A stretch of 64,000 nt of DNA from positions 204,858-268,857 of the forward strand of contig MPNW01000004.1 of assembly GCA_011800805.1 (NCBI GenBank), written 5' to 3'. Made by a program: the position numbers and the translations under genes. Below the pieces are notes generated by a model. That model did no database searches. It had not been told where the DNA came from and worked only from the letters and a program-made list of their open reading frames with translations. Below, one piece after another: positions 26,601 through 37,879 of this stretch. Source of the DNA: Hirudo medicinalis (Eukaryota; Annelida; Clitellata; Hirudinida; Hirudinidae). The stretch's first letter is position 1. Each line of letters starts with the position of its first letter.

Positions 26601-29600
26601 GTTAATGTCGCCATTGTTGGTAAGTTATGCACTATTTAAACTACAAGACAACCACTATCCAAGGCTTGTTCTTTTCAAACACACCTTTCTTATTAATTTC
26701 TTAAATAATTGAAACGTTATACATTATTTGTAATTATAACACTACGAACAATATGTTATCATTGTCCAACAGAATTAAAAAAGTCACGGCCAACGACTTC
26801 AACCTGCTGACGACTAGCACTGCTAACCTGGATCGTGAATCAAAAGACAGACATTTTCTCAGCGTGACATGCAAAGACTCAGATGTCAATCAACCCATGT
26901 CTTCATCGATAGATCTTGTGATTGATGTTACAGACGTTAATGATAATCCTCCCTTCATACCTGACTGTCCAAAAGAGTTTTCATTGAAAGAGGGAAATGA
27001 GCCTGGACTCACGTTAGGGGAAATCGTGGCTTATGACATCGATCTGGTAATTAGATTTTATATCCATTCATCACGGCATAGCTTCAAAATCACTAGCAGA
27101 GTAGGGTTAGTAGGTAGAGTTAGTGCGTTCAAAGTCTTAAAACTCGGGTATTCTAGGGATACGACCTGCTTTCGTTATTTTGATTCGCCTCTTCTTTGAA
27201 GCCCATATATTCTTTATAATAAAGTAACTTAAGACTGCATAAATGTTATATTAATTTATTCACCCCAATAGAGCGAAAATGGAGCCATCGAATATTACAT
27301 TCCTAAGACCACTCCGACCCACCAATTGGTTGACATCCATCCGAAAGACGGTGTCCTCAAAATCCTACAAATCCTCGACAGAGAGCAGCAGGATAGATAC
27401 GACTTTCAAGTCATTGCCAGAGACGAGGGACACCTGGAATCGACATGTGCCATCGTTCTGAAAGTCACTGACGTTGAAGATTGTGATCCAGTGTTTGAGA
27501 AATCCAAGTTTGAGCTTAAACCTTTTTTGCTTAACTTGTTCCTATTTGAAAATGATAAAATTCAGATTTGTTGATTAGTATTTTTGTAAAAGCTGTTTAT
27601 ATTTCAATAGCGACTTACTACCCTACTTTATTTAAGCCTTCATTATCACCGCTACTAAGGATTAATGGTTTACAAGAGATTCTTAGTTTTGTAAGGAAAT
27701 TAATTTTTTAATTTGCGTATAACAGTGACACGATTGGGTTTTATTTATTTACATATTTTTTATTCGACAATCAGATACTTCTTCAAGCTGCACGGCGAAC
27801 ATTTCAATCCACTTCACCCTATTGGACAAGTAAGAGCTCTGGACAGAGACCTTCCACCCGCCAATGCTATAACCTACAACATCGTTGAAGAATTCGAATT
27901 CCACGATTCATCTAAAAACGATAGTTCAGAAGTTGAATTTGAAGGCAAAGCAAATGAATCAACGCATGAAAGAAAATCAACTTATGACGCATTGCTGGGA
28001 TCAACATCAGAATCCATTTTCGACATAAAGTCGAACTCTGGACTCGTCTACACAGCCAGACCTTTGCGAAGGTCCCACGTAAACAGGAGCCACTTTGTAT
28101 TGCTTGTTGTGGCCACGAGTGGAATCGAGCAAGTTGGAACTGCCACTGCAGAAGTCCACATTGATATTTATCAAGCGAAAAGTCGACACAGGGCAATTTC
28201 TTCCATTTTGATAGATCAAGAAGTCGAAATACTGTGAGATTAATTATGATTATGCCGCTTCTTAGATCAGTCCTTTCCTCCGACTATAAATATAATCAAC
28301 ATGATGTTATATTTTTAGCACCGCTAATAATGTCTCAAGTGATGGAAAATATCAAAACGGATCGGATGGAAAAGACCAATCAGAAGGTGGCTCCCATTAC
28401 CTGAAAATTCCGCTTCTCCTCGGCTTTACATGCGTCCTCGTTGGCATGACGATTTTCGTGGTTATAGTGAGATCTGAATTTTAACTAATTCTTTAAATTT
28501 CCTTTAACAAAAAATTTAAACAAAAGTAAAATAAAAATTCACTTACTGAAAGAAATCGTAACTTTTGTTCTTAATGTTTGCACAGATAATACTCCAGGCT
28601 ATTTGCACGAAGCTTTCTCTAGCACCGCCTACTACTAATCTAATTTGGACTGACGACAAGCCTCAGAGAACAGGACAGTCAGGCAATCCTACGAATTTCA
28701 ATAACTCAAATAAAACTCCAAATCAAAATGGATCCTCCACTAAACCACGTTTCCATTTTTCGAGAATTCTCAATCTGACTCAGCATTTTGTCAAACCCAT
28801 GTTTTCTAGAAGCAGAATAGATGCCAGTCAAGATCCAAGCGAACAAGAAAAGGAGGATGACGAAAAGAACTCATCACTCTCCAAAGGTTTCAGGATGTCT
28901 GAGGAAAAGCAGAATGGCTTACTGGATTCTCTAGTGACCTCATCCTCAGCGTCTTCGCAGTCTCTTTTGTATTCGCCCAGACGTGCGTCTGGCTACAAGG
29001 TTATTAGAATATGTTTAGATTGTTTTGATATCTTTATGATTATTTAGGGGTCGAAAAATTTCAGCAGGTTGGGTATGTTTGTGGTATGGTTTCTGAGATG
29101 ACATCGAATTTAATGCAAAGTTCTACTGATCTTTTTCTATTAGTTCTACTGACTTCCAATAAAACACGTTTTTTTTAAAGTCGCTCCTTAGCAAGTACGA
29201 GTCCATTTTTAGTTAAATAAACATGTTCATGGCTTCCAATCTTTAACCCTTATTTTATAATTTTACCCTTATCTAAAGTTGATCTCTGGAGTTTCTACTT
29301 TTATCGAATAAATACTAATGTTACATACTTACTGACTAGAGTCAAATGCAGGTTTAATAATTTTACTTATAGCCGTCCTCAGACTCGAAAGAAGCAGACT
29401 CAATGGACGCCTATAGGACGAGCACACTTCCTGTGAGCTGTAGGGACAGACGTTCCAGCGGTTATTACTCTCCGAGTAGAAGTACGTTCTCTGCCAACGC
29501 CGAAGAAGTAGGAGTCTTGTTCAGAAATGGATCAAGGAGGAGTAACGATAGCAGCAGAAAGCCATCGCTCGATGAGGATGAAGACAACCTCCATCAACAT

Positions 29601-29792
29601 GACAAGTCTCAAACGGCCGAAAATACTTTGATCTTCAGACTCTTTGACAGTCAAATGCCATCAACCTATCACGGAAGGTCCAAACTCCAGGGTAAGATGG
29701 CTGAAGAGTGTCAAAAGTCGATCGAAAATCCAGCGACCCCTCCCAACGGCAAGCCAATAAGTGGCAGGTTTTTATGGTATCACGACGTATGA
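23624..29792 (+). CDS. Non-clustered protocadherin, about six cadherin repeats, 9 exons
   Basis: Exons: 23624-23998, 24617-24904, 25166-25854, 26773-27046, 27272-27507, 27775-28233, 28319-28466, 28586-28999, 29373-29792; 3303 nt, 1100 aa, all phases consistent. It is a type I calcium-dependent adhesion receptor. Calcium-binding signatures recur: LDREAICSS then VDINDNHPIFP; LDRESKDFY then ENDNAPVFQ; TNDNAPE; LDRESKDRH then VNDNPPF; LDREQQDRY then the degenerate VEDCDPVF. A transmembrane helix (PLLLGFTCVLVGMTIFVVI) lies near residues 803-823. It is followed by a cytoplasmic tail of about 277 aa, Ser-rich, with no catenin-binding motif I recognise, consistent with a protocadherin. No signal peptide is in frame in exon 1; one upstream exon may be missing, or see the finding on overlapping frames at 23613. 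The donor after 27507 (GTTTGA) is weak but gives the expected PVFEKSK-YFFKL join. Confidence 0.85.
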
Positions 29793-30032
29793 AAAGGGAG
29801 ACTTTACTACATCAATTACTCGGACTCCTTTTAAACCATTTCCAAATCGAACATTCCCAAGTTCCGCTGTTTTCAAAAACTTCGTGAAGTCTTCGCGATC
29901 GTAGGATAAGTCCTAGGTAAGCCCCAGTGACGTGGTCACATTGCTAATCCGTTGATTATTCGTTCGTGGTGAGCAACGTCACCGCTGTTCGTTATTTCAA
30001 TTATATTTTATATTTATGGAAGATATGCGAAC

Positions 30033-30038
30033 AATAAA
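30033..30038 (+). terminator. Candidate poly(A) signal of the protocadherin
   Basis: AATAAA about 240 nt downstream of the protocadherin stop on the same strand; function inferred from position. Confidence 0.45.
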
Positions 30039-30385
30039 TCCTCACCTTTTAGTGTTACGTTGCCAAAAAGGGTCTCGATTTTAAGAAAGTTTTGAATTTC
30101 AGAATTAAACTTACTTCCTGTAGCCATTTTTAGCTTTAGATTATTTTTAGGTTTTCACCAATTAAAAAAAACGTGTGAAAACTAAAACAAACACGAAAAC
30201 AATTTTTTTAAACGCTTTCAACTAACTTCACGTAAAAAGTCTAACAATTTTCTCTCAGCTGCTCCGAGATTTCCAGTGATGCGTTGGCGCTGTTAGATTG
30301 TTTCTGAGAGTCTTATCAAGAACAAAATACCATGTAACCCTTTAAAGTAATACTTGAAGGTTTGGCAGAATACTACTACTAATAC

Positions 30386-30386
<1 letters not shown>

Positions 30387-30415
<29 letters not shown>
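30387..30415. repeat. (AAT)n microsatellite
   Basis: About nine perfect AAT units in the space between the convergent protocadherin and MGAT4 genes. Confidence 0.9.
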
Positions 30416-30418
<3 letters not shown>

Positions 30419-30707
30419 GTGAAGCAGAATAAAAATGAAGCATATGACTAAAACAATGACTGATGATGATAAATATCATTAATGGTTGAGAAAAAAGCTG
30501 GTATTATTGGAACGCATGTATGGTTGTCTGCAGGACTCAATGGTCACCTGAAAGCGAAATGAATAAATTAAATGAACATTCTTATAAAATATGATATCAT
30601 CTCACAATGGTTGCAGAAAATTGTTTTACTTCTGCATTTAACTTTAACTGTCGATTCAAAAATATATTCAGAGCGACTTAACAGCGAGACAAGATCAATT
30701 TCGGTAT

Positions 30708-33700
30708 TCACATTAGAAATACGACCTTTTTGATTATGATCCAGTGAGTACTACTAGAGAAGAAGTATACCCTGACCATTCCTATAGGACCAAAGGATGC
30801 TCCAAGAACGGCGGAGAGAACTTTCTTTTGTCCGTTCTTCCACTCACCTATACTAGCCACCGTTACAAACCCATTCCGGCTCCTCTCAGTTGCTCTCCCC
30901 ACGGGCTTGATATCCAGGTTGGTGTTTGTGAAAACATCTCTGGGATGTGCTGCACTGCCGCTCAACATGTAAATCCTTCAATGAACAATATTATAAATAT
31001 AGGCTCGTAATGGTTAAAAATAAAATAGCCTTACAGGTCTTAATTACTACTTATTCAACAACTTATCTACCTATTCTTTGACGACAACATTACTTATACG
31101 TGAAAAGAAGAGTAATAACAATAACAATCCCACAAACAATCGCAACACGAGTTGAACATTTCCAACAATTTAAACAAATTATGGCTCGACCCAGCCAATA
31201 TAACCAGACTAACTTCTCCAAGCAAAGTGGATTCTGAAATGTAATGTCTATTACGTCTCCGGGTTTTGGAGCATCGGCCCAGAAAATGAAGTTTTGCTGA
31301 CTGCTGACGTAATCATAGATTGATTGCATGCTGAATTTGCCCGTCGATCTGAGGCTGGTGGTCACTTTGGCAGGAGGGTTGTTTGAATTTTGTTTGGAAA
31401 TTAATTTCAGGCCAGACGAGAAGTCGGTGGCCTGGCGGGATGGAGAAATAAAAACGAATGAGTAACCGGTGGAGTATTTAAAACCAATAATATTAATAGC
31501 GTATCGGTTCATGAGATCCCCGAGCTTTCCTGTACGAGAAAATTTTGGGGGACCCCACAATTACTTGAGGACTGATCGGGGGAATCATTAACGGTGAATC
31601 ACCAATCAACAAGTCTTCATTAATTAATAAATATTGATGCATTAAGTATGATCTCATATTTTTCAGTGAATGGACAAAACGCCGAACTAAAGTAATCACT
31701 TTAATCTTCTGTATTTTTCCCGACAGAGAAGAGTAGTAACCAACGTGCTGAAATAGAGACGGCTTGGAATAAACTCTTTTCAGCTTACAACCGTCCTGTG
31801 ACGAGTAAATCGTTTCTATTAATTAAATATTAATCGATTCATTGGTTAACTGATGATAAAGTAAGTGTCATCTTACTGATGTTCAAAGAGAAGTCAAATA
31901 ATGCAAATAATACATGATCAATGAAAATTATTCAAATGATGTTTACATTGCATCGTTGCAAAGCGAAATCTAAAAATAATGAATACATAAACAAGGTGAT
32001 CACCAGGCAACATTAGTAACTCAACTTGACTAACTATGATGACACAGCCGGAGTGAATTTCTAGGATGTGATGTAGGAGCCAATCACACGGCTTGTCGTT
32101 GTAAAACATGCTCAGAAACACAATGGTCTTTGCCAGGCTTTCTTTGTTGAATAATTTACCTTTTCGAAGGACAATAACGCACTTTTGTAATAAGGATCAT
32201 TTTTATGTTTCCTTTAATTTATATTTGTTAAATAAGTAAACTCATAAAATTAATCTTTGAATTTGTGGATGATTCTATGGCTCTGGTATGGCAGTGCCGT
32301 GACGGAATCGATGAAAAAGATCATACAAGCTAACCTTTTCCAATGCTAAATATTTGTTTTCAACGTAATTTAAGAATTAATCGAAAAATCATCGCCCAAT
32401 TGCAAAGTAACTTTCATTTTTAACGACACGATGTGATGTTGATGCCCCATTAATTTATAAAATTATTAAAACGGCATAATTTACTCGTAATTACTCGCCT
32501 ATGAAGCCGATCTTGGAGAATTCCAGAATGAACCAATCTTTTTTACGAAAAAGTTCGCTACTCTTAATCTTGTGCGTGAACTGGGGAGAGGCTGTTATGT
32601 CATCTTCGAGCTAAGTTTTCAAAATAAATATTCTGGTTGGTTTTTTATTGTTTTTTTTTTATCTCAAAATACAATTCAATCCGTGCATGTCATATAATCA
32701 TTAACTCAATAAATCAGCTCTATTTAAATTATTTTTATTTAAACTTTATTTAAATGAAAAATAATTCTCCAAACTCACATGCAAATAATATGTGCCTCTA
32801 TTAAGACAATACATCATGAGGTATATATAGTCGAGATTCTGCTTCGTTCTCCATCTTCAAAAATATTGTGATATGGAATATGCAATAAAGAATTATTAAT
32901 AAAAGAATAAAGGAATTACTATTATGTTATTATTGTTATTATTATTAATTATTATTATTGTTATTATATTATTATTGTTATTATTAATTATTCTATTATA
33001 TTGTGACTAACGCCGCTCTATCCGGAGTGTCGTTAAAAGTCGGTGTGATATTTCTGAGAGATGGATAAAATCCCTCCGGAATAGCTACCACTTCCAGCAA
33101 TCCTGAGTCCAAGTACTCCTGGAAACTGCAGGTTTAAATAACACGATGCGGAGCCACAATATTGAAAATATTTTTATGATCTTTCATTCATTTGCAATCC
33201 AAGGGCAGTTAGTTAACAACCAACTCCCGATTCGTTTATGCATGCTTGGATCTCATGAGAATTCAATGTTGTTGTAATTAGGATTACGCTGTCACTCGTC
33301 ATCGTTAACATCATCACTATCATCATGAACCTCTAGAATAAGCTTACTAGGAATGAAATTCTTTCATGACTCCTCCTATAAAGGTCTCCCTATCAGTGAG
33401 CTGAAATAGTACTAAATAGTTTAATAAATAAGAATATCCACTTGAAGGTTATAATGACATTAAATGATGACATCACAATCAATCACCTAACAATAAATCC
33501 ATTAATCACTGACTGCAAAATCAATCATCTACGAACCTCAGTGATCAGGACTATGATGAGACAGTTGCCGATGTCAGCATGGTGGATGTTCTCAATTATA
33601 CTTCCAACGGTTTCGACGAGATATATATTCTTTTCTCTCATCACCGTGGATAGTCCCATCACCATCCAAACTGGGATTTGAATTCATTACGTTAAAGGTG

Positions 33701-34989
33701 CAAAATATTATCTACAAACACGTAAACACGCAAATAACACAACCAAGGAAAATAATTGTTGAAGAACTAATACCGTCTGTTCTATTAGATGGGTGTATGA
33801 TGACTGGTTGCAAGTTACTGATGTTGTTCGACAAATGTGGAAGCTTCATCTGAAGCACAGACAGGAGACATGTCTCGTTACCGCAGAGTTTTTTGAAGTC
33901 TGAACTAATAATTAAAAATGAGTAGATAAGTTGGTCAAATAGTGGCCTTGTGGATGGCTACTAACGTCTGCGAAATGCTCAATTTACTGTATGACTTGCA
34001 GATTTCTGCGATTGCCTTCCTGTTTGCCAATTCTTTCCCGATAACTTCCTCCAGTTTGGAATTCTCTTTCATTATCAGGTCAATCAAAGGAGCTTCTTTG
34101 GCTGCCATCATACCGATTACAGAGATCAGCATTGTTGTCGCAATTATTTCAGTACTAACGCACAAAGCTTATTTTATTTAGATAGTATCTATCCAAGTTT
34201 CATTTAATTTATTCAAAGTTTCAGTGAGCGCCTCATTATTTATTTATTTTTTGCTAGAGTCACTCACTTGCAACTATTTATTACTCAATTTAAAAAAAAA
34301 TATTTTCAGACTATTCGATATTATTGATAGGACTGCTTTTAGAATATTTATCAGTTACTAAAATTATCAAAATTTTATCAAGCCGTACGAGATATACTAA
34401 GAAATGAGACCATGAGAATAAGAATAGCTATGAACATTATTGCGAATATGTATATCACATCATTGCACTAAACATTGTAGGGCAGACATTAACTCAAAAC
34501 TTAACGATGAATTGAACTTTCCAAACTTGCAAAATAATATCTTTACTATTCGATATCACTATCCGGAAAGTATTTCACACAGGTGAGACGAGCTTGTGTA
34601 CAAATAATAAGCCTTTCCGAAAGCAATACTTGTGTGACTTTGTTAAAACCGCGAACAAATTAAAACTTCAATCAAGAGATCACATCGTTTGACATCGCAG
34701 CTCGATCCCGCCAGAAAAAGTAAAATGGATATGCAGCCCTCCTAACTTTTAAAATCTAAGGAATCATAACTAAAGAACTCCATCCATCAACCAGCACATA
34801 GTGGATCAAATTTTATCATATCGAATAATCGAAAACGGAAAATGGACAACAGAAGGTTAAAACAGTCTGGACATGTAAGCAAAAAAAGTAACCTTTATAG
34901 TTTCTCTTTTGCTCCAGCAAATAAAAAGCAAATAATGCAACAAACGCATAAATTGCAATAAGTTTGGGCATATTTCTCAAAATCGCCAT
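30708..34989 (-). CDS. MGAT4: Alpha-1,3-mannosyl-glycoprotein 4-beta-N-acetylglucosaminyltransferase (GnT-IV), 12 exons
   Basis: Exons (minus): 34989-34893, 34101-33966, 33904-33774, 33670-33537, 33400-33348, 33125-33012, 32854-32779, 32610-32499, 32159-32035, 31795-31700, 31431-31214, 30975-30708; 1560 nt, 519 aa, phases consistent and length close to vertebrate MGAT4A/B. The family (GT54) is a Golgi type II enzyme adding the beta-1,4 GlcNAc branch to the alpha-1,3 mannose arm of N-glycans. The signal anchor is [16 protein letters not shown] near the N-terminus, then a charged stem ([19 protein letters not shown]). Catalytic-domain signatures are [22 protein letters not shown] at residues 248-253 (metal/UDP-binding acidic motif), [29 protein letters not shown] and [20 protein letters not shown]. 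The C-terminal lectin-like region has [11 protein letters not shown] and [11 protein letters not shown]. Intron 8 needs a GC donor (ATAG followed by GCGAGT) to give GFI-GKLF. The tiny exon 33400-33348 and acceptor choices at exons 2 and 11 are the least certain parts. Confidence 0.92.
32930..32999. repeat. ATT/GTT-rich microsatellite in MGAT4 intron
   Basis: Imperfect ATT/GTT triplet tract immediately next to the MGAT4 exon at 33012 (minus strand), within the first 80 bases of the following intron. Confidence 0.8.
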
Positions 34990-35986
34990 TTTGCCGCGAG
35001 CAATTTACCGGCTTCAAGCAACCTCAAATTAATTTCAATTATTTAAACAACGATTGTGATCTGACTGATGTTCCAAAGATTGCTATATTCCATTGCAATT
35101 AATTCAAGCTCTTGAAAGGCAGTCCTTGAACCCATCCAATTCTCGGCTTAAATCGGTAAAGACTATCTCGTGTAATATCTAGAGTTGCGTTCTGTTTTCG
35201 AGTACTTTCTTATGTGTCACTTTATTAGCAGTAACGTCAGTGTTTCGACGAGCAAATTACTCCTTAAATATATTCTGCCTTCATAGCAGATTGTTCATTT
35301 AATTGCATTCATAATTCTCTGAGCAGACTAACAGTTGCTATCTTGAGCTAATAGCAAACAAGACTTTACTTGAAATTGTCATCATCAAATTGAATCCTCA
35401 AAACTGTTTTAACAAATAATGAACATAAGGTGTGATGAAGGATATATTACGACATTTTTCTAGCCAAATGTAATTTGAACAATTAAAACATTTCCGACCT
35501 CATCGATTTCTGTTGCACTTTGCCGCGCTGTTCCTAAGGAGACATTGGTCGTCAACAATATTCCCTCTTTTTCTTCTTAAATTAAAAAAATCAAACTTCC
35601 TTACCACAAAATATCGTCACTAAATATCGACTCCATTATGACACAACTCGGACCACATTGAAATCTTCCCGTTGTGATCGATTCCTATTAGCTGAAAGCA
35701 TTAAGCTTCCCAGCAGACATATATGCGAATTCAATGGAAATCAATGGAAAAGAAAATGCAGGTAATAACGCAGTGTTCGTTGCGACGATGCTAATAATAA
35801 GAAATATGTATTGCACCTTTACCAATTTTTATTTTTTATTTAAAAAGTTGTTTATATTTTTAAAGTAACTTAAAGGGATTAAAGAGTTTTTATTTGTCAC
35901 CTCATCATAAGCATTAGGTTCATTTTTAAATTATGTAATTAAACAACTGTATAGCAAATGTCTCATTTGTGAGACGTTGATCGTTT
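34990..35986. other. Divergent promoter region between MGAT4 and the JmjC gene
   Basis: About 1 kb between two head-to-head starts. No gene supported. A short ATG frame ending in a GTAATA donor (about 35723-35760) could be a 5' non-coding or alternative first exon of the JmjC gene, but this is speculative. Confidence 0.45.
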
Positions 35987-37475
35987 ATGGCTAAAAGCGA
36001 TGAATTTGAAATTGAATTTAAGAGGCAGTATATAAAATTGTTTACCAAGGCAGATAAATTAAGATTTAATCCAAGATGCCTGTTATATAGCGATGACGAT
36101 GATCCTGGTGAAAATGACCAGCAAACCGAAAAAAATTCGAAGCTTTTCTATTTTCTGGCAGGATTTATAATTTTGCTGTTTAGCAGGCTGTTTCTGAATG
36201 GGGATCTACATTTCCCTCATATATCTTCCTCTATTGCAGAAGCTATAACTTTTGCAGCCGGTTTTCTCAACATTAGCCAACAAAGTCTTAAAGGAAGTCA
36301 ATGTGCCGTTCATCTTCCGTATTTTTTAACGAATTTAATGTCACCACCCGCAAACTGTTCCATGTGTCGAGGTTTGAGGACAATAGAAAAGATAAAAAAC
36401 CTGTCAAAAGAAAGATTTGAAAGATTGTATGCTTACTCTGGAAGGCCGGTTATAGTAACAGATGCAATGTTGAACTGGACCGCTAGAGAGAAATTTGGTT
36501 TCGAATTTTTTGCTGAACTTTATAACAATTCGGGATCCGATGCTTCTCGGAATTGCCAATTCTTTCCGTATCAGACGAAATATCAAAATCTCATGGAGGT
36601 TTTTAATTCTGGTCCCAATAAAGATAACACTTTCTTTAGTTCAGAGCCATGGTACATTGGATGGTTAGATTTTAGATTGAAAAATTGTAATCCCATTTTA
36701 TTTTTTCAAAACAATGTCTTGATTTCAAATCTAACAAAATTTCCCACTTTCATTTTGAAAATTTTTTTCATTTTTTTCATTTTTGCCAAACCACGCCCGT
36801 AAACTCCGTCAAACTGTTCCTCAATTGATTGAACGATTAGATGTCTATTTCATGCAATTCATTTATTGAAGGGGCAACTGTGACTCTGATGTGGCTGAGG
36901 TCTTGAGAGAGCATTATTCCACTCCTTATTTTCTTCCAGAGGGGTCACAACTGAGTGGAATAGACTGGATCTTCATGGGGAGCCCAGGATACGGAGCGCA
37001 CATGCATGTGACGACCCTCCGTTAACGTTGCCGTTGTCATTCCTAGTTACATTTGCGATTGCTAATGCTGTTGATAATTTTCTTATTTATTGCTAGCACG
37101 TCTTATCTTGTCTTATTACAGATTGACAGGGTGGGTAATCCTTCCTGGCAAGCTCAACTCAGGGGCATGAAACTGTGGACCCTTGAACCTCCTTCTGAAT
37201 GTTATTTTGAATGTCAGCCATACATCAAGGTTGTGGTCAAGACAGGAGAAATGAGTTAGTAGTTCTGTATATTGATAATGATGCTGATGATGAAAGCAGC
37301 TATTGCTGAGCCATGGTTTTATTTGAAAACTGATACTTTGCCTGAGGTTAATGATTTAATATGAACTTTGAACTGCTTTTCGTGTGCAGTAGTCCTGGAC
37401 ACTGACCAATGGCATCACTCGACACTCATCATAGGAGACGAAACGAGCATCACGATCGGCTCAGAATACGACTGA
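35987..37475 (+). CDS. Membrane-anchored JmjC/cupin-8 domain protein, 4 exons
   Basis: Exons: 35987-36663, 36872-37007, 37122-37254, 37390-37475; 1032 nt, 343 aa, phases consistent. Fe(II)/2-oxoglutarate oxygenase fold of the JmjC/cupin_8 type is inferred from RPVIVTDAMLNWTA, GAHMHIDRVGNPSWQAQLRG, KLWTLEPP and a distal WHHSTLIIG. The facial triad would be H271 and D273 (HxD, here H-I-D) with H324. An N-terminal hydrophobic segment (FYFLAGFIILLFSRLFL, about residues 51-67) precedes a Cys-containing stretch (CSMCRG). This predicts a type II membrane protein with the catalytic domain in the ER/Golgi lumen or outside, as for JMJD8-like proteins. I do not recognise a precise ortholog; substrate is unknown. 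The HxD motif is split by intron 2 exactly between H and I-D. Confidence 0.8.
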
Positions 37476-37879
37476 TTCCCCATATTGCTCTAACAATCTC
37501 TTAGAATCAACATGTTAACTTACTGACAGCTTGCGATCGTGCCATAGAAATTGAATTTTTTGAGATTTTCATGACTTAATGGCAGGGCAAATGAGCCATT
37601 GATTGGCTGTTGATTCTGATTTTGCTCTTCTGAGTTCATTGTTTATTAAGAGCTTTGTTAATGGTTATTTGATTGTAATTTGTTGACATTTTAGTTCATT
37701 TAGCTGATTGGCTGAATGAGATGTATTAATGGGATGTTTGTCACTCAAAAGAACAGAATCACATGTAATCAAACAAGTTATAGGATGATGATAAAAGCTG
37801 TGGTGATAATGAAGATCGTCTAGGATGGCAGTACATGAATCACATGGTCTGAGATATCATGTTTGGAATCCTCTGCATG
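37476..37879. other. Convergent 3' flank, JmjC / SBK kinase
   Basis: No gene. TTTATT at 37642-37647 (AATAAA on minus) is a candidate poly(A) signal for the kinase, about 235 nt past its stop. Confidence 0.6.
37642..37647 (-). terminator. Candidate poly(A) signal of SBK kinase
   Basis: AATAAA on the minus strand about 235 nt downstream of the kinase stop; inferred from position. Confidence 0.4.

Larger units (their letters stand above)
29793..30707. other. Convergent intergenic space, protocadherin / MGAT4 3' ends
   Basis: Holds the 3' UTRs of two convergent genes. AATAAA at 30033-30038 is about 240 nt after the protocadherin stop. An (AAT)n tract lies at about 30387-30415. No gene seen. Confidence 0.6.
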
